DNA of 6,643 nucleotides, from contig DAIENA010000015.1 of assembly GCA_027341315.1 (NCBI GenBank), positions 1 through 6,643 on the forward strand. Direction: 5' to 3'. Below are positions 1 to 3,876 of this stretch, piece by piece; the first letter of the stretch is position 1; each line of letters begins with the position of its first letter. A model generated the notes under the pieces. It ran no database searches, was not told the DNA's origin, and saw only the letters and a list, made by a program, of their open reading frames with translations. A program made the position numbers and the translations under genes. This DNA comes from an archaeon (GTDB lineage Archaea; Nanobdellota; Nanobdellia; Pacearchaeales; GW2011-AR1).

Positions 1-1
1 C

Positions 2-121
2 AAAGCCCCACAATTAGCTTTAGATGTTTTCGTAAAAGGAAAAACTTGGGAACAGGCGTTTGCTGAAGACTGGAGAAAAAAGAAAGCCTGGAAGCCAGGC
101 TGGGAATATTTTTTAAAATAA
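2..121 (+). CDS. C-terminal end of a truncated gene of unknown family
   Basis: The reading frame is open from the window edge to a TAA at 119-121 and gives 39 residues, so only the C-terminus is visible. It is rich in Lys and Trp: an LALDVFVKGKTWEQAF segment is followed by a basic, four-tryptophan tail (EDWRKKKAWKPGWEYFLK). That reads like a genuine soluble protein end rather than chance translation, because the other two forward frames are less protein-like and one closes quickly. I do not recognise the family. The gene converges on the minus-strand YbjQ gene, whose stop codon lies 8 nt away, so the two transcripts must end in or across each other. A hairpin-capable palindrome lies within the last codons. 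Confidence 0.7.
   Translation, partial: KAPQLALDVFVKGKTWEQAFAEDWRKKKAWKPGWEYFLK
85..114 (+). terminator. Hairpin followed by six T's inside the last codons, possible terminator
   Basis: AGCCTGG at 85-91 and CCAGGCT at 95-101 are perfect 7-bp inverted arms around a 3-nt AAG loop. Eight bases after the stem base there is a run of six T's (109-114). It resembles an intrinsic terminator placed before the stop codon. The same bases encode W-K-P-G-W, so the symmetry may be a by-product of the codons, and archaea often terminate on T-runs without hairpins. Confidence 0.3.
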
Positions 122-129
122 AAATAATT

Positions 130-453
130 TCATCCCAACTTTACAGCCGTCCCGAACGCGAGCATTTCGGACGCCCCGGCCATAACAGTCGACGTCATAA
201 ATCTCATTCCGACAACAGCGTCGGCGCCCATCTCTATCGCCTCATTAACCATTCGGTTGTAGGCCTCATCCCTTGATTGAGTTGCCATCTCTGTATAAGT
301 TTTTATTTCCCCGCCTATAATATTTTTCAATCCGGCGGCGATGTCACGTCCGATGTTTCTTGCCCTGACGGTGTTTCCCCGCGCGACGCCGAGAATTTTC
401 ACGACTTTCTTTCCGGGAATTTCGTTCGTCGTCGATACGATTATTTCTTTCAT
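130..453 (-). CDS. YbjQ / UPF0145 family protein
   Basis: This 107-aa protein matches the YbjQ (UPF0145, formerly DUF74) family over its full length. It opens with a strand ending in STTNEIPGKKVVKILGVA, followed by the typical GN(T/S)VRAR(N)IGRDI segment around residues 27-38 and a GLKNIIGGEI-YTEM segment at 41-55. The helix R-DEAYNRMVNEAIEMGADAVVGMRF (61-85) and a closing strand with GTAVKL come next. The family forms pentameric beta-alpha barrels and is described as heavy-metal-binding, but its function is not settled. The start is supported by an SD-like GGGGGT 8 nt upstream and by a 4-nt ATGA overlap with the preceding two-helix membrane gene, which implies translational coupling. The gene is CpG-rich (about 33 CG in 324 bp by hand count). 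Confidence 0.92.
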   Translation of the reverse strand: MKEIIVSTTNEIPGKKVVKILGVARGNTVRARNIGRDIAAGLKNIIGGEIKTYTEMATQSRDEAYNRMVNEAIEMGADAVVGMRFMTSTVMAGASEMLAFGTAVKLG

Positions 454-641
454 TTGTTTTTACCCCCTTTATAATTTATTTTTTCAATTTTGTCTTCTCC
501 TTTATTGAAAATTATAAGCAGTCCTATAACAAAAATCGGGACGCCGTAAATTAAAACAAAAAGTGAAGTATATAACGAAACAATTATCAAAATTGCCCCC
601 AAGATTGTTACAAAAATTCCGTAAATTTCTCTGCTGTTCAT
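450..641 (-). CDS. Small two-helix membrane protein, coupled to ybjQ-like gene
   Basis: This 63-aa protein consists almost entirely of two hydrophobic helices (about residues 7-24 and 27-46) joined by a tight turn around SLYTSLF. A lysine-rich charged tail of about 17 residues (NKGEDKIEKINYKGGKNK) follows and is probably cytoplasmic by the positive-inside rule. I recognise no named family and do not infer a function. It is the first gene of a two-gene unit: its TGA overlaps the ATG of the YbjQ-like gene in ATGA. No Shine-Dalgarno precedes its ATG, but an AT-rich TATA-like element lies 22-32 bp upstream, which fits a leaderless transcript. An obvious hypothesis is that the pair works together at the membrane; only the gene order supports this. 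Confidence 0.8.
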   Translation of the reverse strand: MNSREIYGIFVTILGAILIIVSLYTSLFVLIYGVPIFVIGLLIIFNKGEDKIEKINYKGGKNK

Positions 642-662
642 AAATAAAACAAGTCAAAGAGA

Positions 663-673
663 TTATTAAATTT
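663..673 (-). promoter_or_regulatory. TATA-like element of the membrane protein/YbjQ unit
   Basis: Read on the minus strand, AAATTTAATAA lies 22-32 bp before the ATG at 641, the spacing expected for an archaeal leaderless promoter. No SD sequence is present. Just upstream (679-695) AACGTC occurs twice with an 11-bp period, where an activator or repressor could sit beside the BRE. Confidence 0.5.
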
Positions 674-755
674 ATCGTAACGTCCGTCGAACGTCAGTAT
701 TCGGAAAATTATTTTAATCGTCGTCGCGGTTTTAATTTATTTTCTGACAAGATAG

Positions 756-1511
756 TTACCTTTTTGCGATTTTCCAAAGCCCCCCAAAGTAATTAAGAAA
801 ACCTGTAACAACTTCTTCATTTTTTATAACAAAGATAGACGGTTTAGAACCTAACACCCCTATTGAGACACAGTTAGAATAAATTTCTATCCAAGTTGGA
901 GATAGAAATGATGAGGTGATGAACTTAACTTCTGAGTGTTTCAAACTAGCTCTTTTTTCTCCCGCTTCTTTTAGTTTTTCATTTAGTATTGCTTTTAATA
1001 CAATTCCTTTTTTTGATCTTCTTTTATGAAAATCATCAAAATAAGCCTCAAGTTTATTTTCTCCAAAAAAAGAGGAAAGAATCAGATAGAATGTATCCCC
1101 TTTATTTAAAATTTCAAGAGCATGTTCTCTTGCAGTCTTGATCCCTTTTATCCCTTCGTAAATTTTATATTCAGAATCAATAAAAGAAGATTCATAAATA
1201 TCTTTCAAATCATTAATTACCTTCTTTGCTTCCTCTTTTTTTTTATTAATTTTATTTTTTTCTTCTTCTAAAAATTCATTAATCTTGGTTGGGTTCTCAG
1301 CATTCCATTGTTTTTTATTTTTAACAAGAGTGTAAGAAACAAGACCCTTTTTGAGTAGCCTTTCTAAGCTTTCATAAACTTTAGAAGTATTTATCCCGAT
1401 TTCTTTTATTATCTTCGACGTCGTCGTAGTCCCAATTTTTAACAAAGCCAAATAAACTTTTATTTCGTTTTTGGTTAAACCAATCTCTTCTAAAAATGAT
1501 TCATTTATCAT
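756..1511 (-). CDS. TrmB-family transcriptional regulator
   Basis: Residues about 5-75 form a TrmB-type winged helix: FLEEIGLTKNEIKVYLALLK, then recognition-helix sequence INTSKVYESLERLLKKGLV and a wing ending in QWNAENP. A highly charged coiled-coil linker follows (about 78-108, E/K-rich). The C-terminal domain (about 115-251) opens with the family-typical YEGIKGIKTA and ends GGLWKIAKR. At 251 aa this is the short TrmB-like class, without the extra sugar-binding part of Thermococcus TrmB, so the effector cannot be predicted. The ATG has no SD and an ATTTAAAT TATA box 22-29 bp upstream, so it is probably leaderless. The gene diverges from a small membrane protein across a shared palindrome, suggesting autoregulation and control of that neighbour (inference). 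CpG is scarce (about 10 in 756 bp), unlike most genes here. Confidence 0.9.
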   Translation of the reverse strand: MINESFLEEIGLTKNEIKVYLALLKIGTTTTSKIIKEIGINTSKVYESLERLLKKGLVSYTLVKNKKQWNAENPTKINEFLEEEKNKINKKKEEAKKVINDLKDIYESSFIDSEYKIYEGIKGIKTAREHALEILNKGDTFYLILSSFFGENKLEAYFDDFHKRRSKKGIVLKAILNEKLKEAGEKRASLKHSEVKFITSSFLSPTWIEIYSNCVSIGVLGSKPSIFVIKNEEVVTGFLNYFGGLWKIAKR

Positions 1512-1532
1512 GTTTCATATTAAGGAAAGACC

Positions 1533-1540
1533 ATTTAAAT
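1533..1540 (-). promoter_or_regulatory. TATA box of the TrmB-family gene, leaderless
   Basis: ATTTAAAT ends 21 nt before the start codon at 1511, so transcription should begin at or next to the ATG. The BRE position upstream is occupied by GGGAAAAG (minus strand), which is the right-hand half of the shared inverted repeat. Confidence 0.65.
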
Positions 1541-1541
1541 T

Positions 1542-1562
1542 CTTTTCCCTTAAAGGGAAAAG
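1542..1562. promoter_or_regulatory. Perfect 9-bp-arm inverted repeat between divergent promoters, candidate operator
   Basis: CTTTTCCCT (1542-1550) and AGGGAAAAG (1554-1562) are perfect inverted arms around a 3-bp TAA spacer. Read outwards, each arm gives GGGAAAAG immediately before a TATA-like element: AATTTAAAT toward the TrmB gene and GTTTATTCA toward the + strand gene. A dimeric protein bound here would block TFB at both promoters. The obvious candidate is the TrmB-family protein encoded next door (inference). The arms might instead simply be two back-to-back BREs. Confidence 0.55.
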
Positions 1563-1563
1563 G

Positions 1564-1571
1564 TTTATTCA
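1564..1571 (+). promoter_or_regulatory. Possible TATA box of the + strand membrane-protein gene
   Basis: TTTATTCA follows the BRE-like GGGAAAAG of the palindrome and would give a transcript starting near 1592-1597, with a leader of about 50 nt that includes the SD. An alternative TATA-like TTAAAAAG lies at about 1587-1594. The sequence alone does not decide between them. Confidence 0.35.
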
Positions 1572-1630
1572 TAAATCTTAAGTTTCTTAAAAAGTCATGG
1601 AAACACAAGAGTTTCAAAATATAATAAGAA

Positions 1631-1636
1631 GGGAGG
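1631..1636 (+). promoter_or_regulatory. Shine-Dalgarno of the small membrane-protein gene
   Basis: GGGAGG lies 9 nt before the ATG at 1646 and complements the archaeal 16S rRNA 3' end. It fixes this start and shows that the gene is leadered, in contrast to the leaderless divergent regulator. Confidence 0.75.
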
Positions 1637-1645
1637 AAAAACAAA

Positions 1646-1948
1646 ATGAAAAAATTACCTAGCGTCGCATATAAAACCTTGTTAGGAATGACCCTCTTTT
1701 TAGGAGGATCCTTTGTGGGAGCAAATATCAATGGGTATTACAATGCTAAGAACGAGATTAAGTACTCAATTGAGGAGAGTCCTCTTTATCAGAAAATAAG
1801 TGAGTCATTTCTTGGGGAAACTTTCTCAAAAAGAAGATTAGAAAAATCGAGAAAAGAAGGATTTGGCATTTTTGCCATTGGAGAAAAATTAGCTTTCGAA
1901 GAATATATTCAATGGTGTAAGGAGTGTGAAAATGTGGGAGTTATTTAA
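1646..1948 (+). CDS. Small membrane-anchored or secreted protein of unknown function
   Basis: This 100-aa protein has a short basic N-terminus (MKK...YK) and a hydrophobic stretch at about residues 12-27 (LLGMTLFLGGSFVGAN), an N-terminal membrane anchor or signal peptide. A soluble segment of about 70 residues follows, ending in a CKEC pair near the C-terminus. I recognise no family. It is the only complete + strand gene in the window. The start is well supported by a strong SD, and the frame is CpG-poor like the divergent regulator. Because it shares the palindrome-containing promoter region with the TrmB-family gene, it is the likeliest regulated target of that protein (inference). Its stop is 2 nt from the stop of the convergent winged-helix gene. 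It could be an extracytoplasmic partner or a small stress protein; nothing seen settles this. Confidence 0.8.
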   Translation: MKKLPSVAYKTLLGMTLFLGGSFVGANINGYYNAKNEIKYSIEESPLYQKISESFLGETFSKRRLEKSRKEGFGIFAIGEKLAFEEYIQWCKECENVGVI

Positions 1949-1950
1949 CT

Positions 1951-2295
1951 TTACCACTCGCTTAATTTTCTTTTAAAAGTTCCGGTCCAATTCTCAAGCG
2001 TTTCTGTTACGATTTTTCGGATATTTTCTTTGTCCTTAATTCGATATAAAAAAACGTACCCGCCGACGGACTGATTAACCTGCGAACGCGAGACGAGATT
2101 TTTTTCGTGAAGCTTTTTTATTGATCTCTGAATCGTTGATTTATCAAGTTTCAGTTTTTTCGAAAGCTCTTCAGTTTTGAATTTTTCTTCATGTTCGGAC
2201 AAAAATTTCAAAAGATTAAACTCAGACTTGCTAAGTCCAAGGACGCATTTTATTACTTCATCCAAATCAAACTTTTTGCATGCAAAGTCTATCAT
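1951..2295 (-). CDS. MarR/TrmB-like winged-helix regulator, coupled to thioredoxin
   Basis: This 114-aa single-domain DNA-binding protein begins with a short N-terminal segment CKKFDLDEVIKCVLGL. A winged helix-turn-helix follows: SEFNLLKFLSEHE (about 24-36), TEELSKKLKLDKSTIQRSIKKLHEKNLV as helix-turn-helix (about 41-68), and a wing with QVNQSVGGYVFLYRI (about 73-87). A final amphipathic helix ends in W. The RSQVN-GGY-Y wing and terminal Trp resemble small MarR-like archaeal regulators; this assignment is from memory. Cys6 and Cys17 are the only cysteines and could sense redox state (inference). Its ATG overlaps the thioredoxin stop in ATGA with no SD of its own, so it is translated by coupling. 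Inverted repeats at the operon promoter make autoregulation plausible. Confidence 0.85.
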   Translation of the reverse strand: MIDFACKKFDLDEVIKCVLGLSKSEFNLLKFLSEHEEKFKTEELSKKLKLDKSTIQRSIKKLHEKNLVSRSQVNQSVGGYVFLYRIKDKENIRKIVTETLENWTGTFKRKLSEW

Positions 2296-2624
2296 TTAAT
2301 TTTTTTTAATATTTCATTAATTTTGTTTTTTAGTTGGTCCTCGCCCATGTACCCGACGATTCTTCCGACTTCTCTTTTGTCGTTGACAACAACGAGCGCC
2401 GGAATTCCCTGTATTCCAAATTGTATAGCCAAGATTTCTTCGTCCTCGGTGTTGAGCCTCATAAAATTAAGTTTTCCGGTGAAATCTTTGCTAAGTTTTT
2501 CAAAAACCGGTTTCATCATTTGACAAGGTCCGCACCAGTCCGCATAAAAATCAATGATAACAGGAACTTTAGAGTTAACAACTTCTTTTTCAAAATTACT
2601 TCTTGTTAATGTTTCTACTGTCAT
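2292..2624 (-). CDS. trxA: Thioredoxin
   Basis: This 110-aa protein is a standard single-domain thioredoxin, a cytoplasmic disulfide reductase. Visible hallmarks are the buried Asp25 in PVIIDFYADW, the active-site WCGPC at residues 30-34, the FGIQGIPAL segment with the conserved cis-proline at 75, and the glycine turn around GYMGED (91-96). The length is typical and there is no signal peptide. The start is supported by GGAG 8 nt upstream. The gene leads a two-gene unit with a winged-helix regulator that overlaps its stop codon, a layout suggesting redox-linked control. A clear TATA box is flanked by two CTGC...GCAG inverted repeats. The thioredoxin reductase that would recycle it is not in the window. 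Confidence 0.96.
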   Translation of the reverse strand: MTVETLTRSNFEKEVVNSKVPVIIDFYADWCGPCQMMKPVFEKLSKDFTGKLNFMRLNTEDEEILAIQFGIQGIPALVVVNDKREVGRIVGYMGEDQLKNKINEILKKIK

Positions 2625-2632
2625 TTTTATAA

Positions 2633-2636
2633 CTCC
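2633..2636 (-). promoter_or_regulatory. Shine-Dalgarno of thioredoxin gene
   Basis: GGAG on the minus strand lies 8 nt before the ATG at 2624 and supports the annotated start and a leadered transcript. Confidence 0.6.
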
Positions 2637-2645
2637 AATTTAATT

Positions 2646-2664
2646 ACTGCAATAAAACAGCAGT
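2646..2664. promoter_or_regulatory. Inverted repeat ACTGC-N9-GCAGT over the predicted trx start site
   Basis: ACTGC (2646-2650) and GCAGT (2660-2664) are perfect 5-bp arms with a 9-bp spacer. The element lies just downstream of the TATA box and overlaps the expected transcription start, a classical repression position. It shares the CTGC/GCAG half-site with the upstream repeat at 2687-2713. Confidence 0.5.
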
Positions 2665-2665
2665 T

Positions 2666-2675
2666 CTTTATAAAT
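2666..2675 (-). promoter_or_regulatory. TATA box of the thioredoxin/winged-helix operon
   Basis: The minus strand reads ATTTATAAAG, a near-consensus archaeal TATA box. Transcription is expected about 25 bp further on, near 2641-2647, giving a short leader that contains the SD. Confidence 0.7.
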
Positions 2676-2686
2676 AATGTGGATGA

Positions 2687-2713
2687 CTGCAAAAAAATAA
2701 TTTAATTTTGCAG
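2687..2713. promoter_or_regulatory. Inverted repeat CTGCAAAA-N11-TTTTGCAG upstream of the trx promoter
   Basis: CTGCAAAA (2687-2694) and TTTTGCAG (2706-2713) are perfect 8-bp inverted arms. The element lies 11 bp upstream of the TATA box and between the trx promoter and the stop of the preceding gene. It is not followed by a T-run in the direction of either transcript, so an operator is more likely than a terminator. The inner CTGC-to-GCAG gap is 19 bp, 10 bp more than in the downstream repeat. Confidence 0.5.
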
Positions 2714-2721
2714 AACTCTTT

Positions 2722-3153
2722 TTATAATAAATAAGATTCTTCTCTTATTTTTTGAAGATATTCTTTTGTTTCTCTTGGAAGAGATTTTTTAACTTTCCCT
2801 CCAAATTGTCCAACAAAATCCCGAGCTTCTTCATAAGATTTGAATATCTTAATTAATTTACCCCCAGAATTTTTAGTTGGTTTGTTTATTTCAAAAACAT
2901 TATAGATAAAGTTTTCTTCTAAAGTTACATTGTAATCATAAAGTCCAAACCACCACCTTGCGACTGCTTCTTCTGATATATCAAAATTGTTATACCCATT
3001 ATCTTTATTTAATTCGTCGATTCGATTTACAAAAGATTGGACAAGGCTTGACAAATAAAATCCTTCAATATTAGTCAACTCTTCAACGCCATAAGTTGAA
3101 TGCAAATCTTTTTTGGCAAAACTAAACTCATATTTATACAATTCTTCATCCAT
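2722..3153 (-). CDS. Hypothetical protein, 143 aa, own leaderless promoter
   Basis: I do not recognise this soluble, mildly acidic protein. The N-terminal half is predicted helical and contains GFYLSSLVQSFVNRIDELNK (about 31-50). The centre carries an aromatic stretch VARWWFGLYDYN (about 64-75) and a probable beta segment ENFIYNVFEI. The C-terminal part has a Lys/Ile strand (GKLIKIFKS), the helix YEEARDFVGQFGG (about 107-119) and a basic tail. There are no membrane helices or cysteines. The start is supported by an ATTTAAAT TATA box 24-31 bp upstream and absence of an SD (leaderless). Codon choice is CpG-poor (about 6 CG in 432 bp), like the TrmB block and unlike the flanking genes, which may indicate a different origin. 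Neighbours (GINS51 upstream, thioredoxin downstream) give no functional clue. Confidence 0.75.
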   Translation of the reverse strand: MDEELYKYEFSFAKKDLHSTYGVEELTNIEGFYLSSLVQSFVNRIDELNKDNGYNNFDISEEAVARWWFGLYDYNVTLEENFIYNVFEINKPTKNSGGKLIKIFKSYEEARDFVGQFGGKVKKSLPRETKEYLQKIREESYLL

Positions 3154-3176
3154 GAACCAAAGATTTTATCAAAACT

Positions 3177-3184
3177 ATTTAAAT
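3177..3184 (-). promoter_or_regulatory. TATA box of the 143-aa gene, leaderless
   Basis: ATTTAAAT ends 23 nt before the ATG at 3153 and is preceded on the minus strand by CGAAAAG in the BRE position. The arrangement closely resembles the promoter of the TrmB-family gene (GGGAAAAG then AATTTAAAT). Confidence 0.6.
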
Positions 3185-3217
3185 CTTTTCGTCTGTTACT
3201 TTTTAAAAATTACAACA

Positions 3218-3775
3218 TTATTTATCCATGCTTTCAGCAACGTTGTCTTCTAAAAAAATTTGTGCAATTCTCTTTGGTAAATTCGAAAATTCTCCCACGG
3301 AAAAAGGACCGAATTTTTCTCCTTCCGGCGATTTGAACTCGTTAACTTCCTCTAAAAATACGACGAGCATGTTTTCTTTTTCCTCATCTTCCTTTCCGCC
3401 GTTTAAAATATTATTTACTTTCTTATCAGCCTCTTCTATAGATTTGATAAACTCATCAAAAAGTTCTTTTTCAATCAGGAGCATGTTTGAAAAGTCCTGC
3501 TTTGAAATTCCGGTTTCGCTTGCAATTAGCGCAAGAGTCAGAATTTTTTTTCTTCTTCTCCTAAGGAGTTCCTGAAAAAGCGTGACTGCATTTTCAAGTT
3601 GTTTTTTTGTTTTAAGAATAACATCGGAAAAAACGTCCCCCTCTTTTGAGGCTGCGGTTTTTTTCTCCTCGATATATTTTGAAACTTCTTTTACAAAGTT
3701 TTTTTGAATGGGCTGGAGTTTTTCAGAATATCTCTCTTTTTTTGCCGCCTCATAAATATCTTTGTAGGTAATCAT
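3218..3775 (-). CDS. gins51: GINS complex subunit Gins51 (archaeal DNA replication)
   Basis: This 185-aa protein fits archaeal GINS51. The N-terminal helical A domain (about 1-120) opens MITYKDIYEAAKKERYSEKLQP, has the basic helix LRRRRKKILTLALIA (71-85), then ETGISKQDFSNMLLIEKELFDE. An acidic linker (about 126-135) leads to a C-terminal B domain (about 136-185) with VVFLEEVNEF, GPFSVGEFSNLP and AQIFLED, the small beta domain of GINS subunits. A-then-B order and length are as usual for Gins51. It assembles with itself or Gins23, MCM and the Cdc45/RecJ-like protein in the replicative helicase complex. The GAGGG directly touching the ATG is too close to act as SD; a TATA-like element 22-32 bp upstream suggests a leaderless transcript separate from the metabolic operon upstream. 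No replication partner gene is adjacent. Confidence 0.88.
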   Translation of the reverse strand: MITYKDIYEAAKKERYSEKLQPIQKNFVKEVSKYIEEKKTAASKEGDVFSDVILKTKKQLENAVTLFQELLRRRRKKILTLALIASETGISKQDFSNMLLIEKELFDEFIKSIEEADKKVNNILNGGKEDEEKENMLVVFLEEVNEFKSPEGEKFGPFSVGEFSNLPKRIAQIFLEDNVAESMDK

Positions 3776-3796
3776 CCCTCTAAAAATTCTTCTTTC

Positions 3797-3807
3797 TTTT
3801 TAATTAT
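3797..3807 (-). promoter_or_regulatory. TATA-like element of the GINS51 gene
   Basis: The minus strand reads AATAATTAAAA 22-32 bp before the ATG at 3775, suitable for a leaderless transcript. It lies in the 101-bp gap after the phosphoglycerate mutase gene, so GINS51 may be transcribed both independently and by read-through. A T5 run on the same strand (3827-3831) could end part of the upstream transcript. Confidence 0.4.
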
Positions 3808-3876
3808 TGTTGTTCCACTAGAGAATAAAAACATTTTTCTTTTTTGTTTCAAAATAAATCTTTATCGTCGGAGAAA

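Noticed and set aside
1501..1731. Minus-strand 76-codon frame across the TrmB promoter region
   Set aside because: It runs antisense through the membrane-protein start, over both promoters and the palindrome, and has no SD or domain-like sequence.
2191..2609. Plus-strand frames opposite the thioredoxin and winged-helix genes
   Set aside because: They are complementary-strand shadows of two clearly conserved genes, with no initiation signals.
2687..2713. Inverted repeat as intrinsic terminator of the 143-aa gene
   Set aside because: In the direction of transcription the stem is followed by TCATCC rather than a T-run, the loop-proximal pairs are all A-T, and the motif recurs beyond the TATA box; an operator fits better.
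3228..3575. Plus-strand 115-codon frame, Ser/Phe-rich
   Set aside because: It lies entirely opposite GINS51; the Ser/Phe richness is the antisense of its Glu/Lys-rich codons.
3776..3780. GAGGG touching the GINS51 ATG as a Shine-Dalgarno
   Set aside because: Zero spacing to the start codon makes ribosome pairing unlikely; a leaderless start with a TATA-like element 22-32 bp upstream is more plausible.
3827..3838. AAAAACATTTTT as a terminator hairpin after the mutase gene
   Set aside because: Five A-U pairs around a 2-nt loop would not be stable; only the T5 run might contribute to termination.
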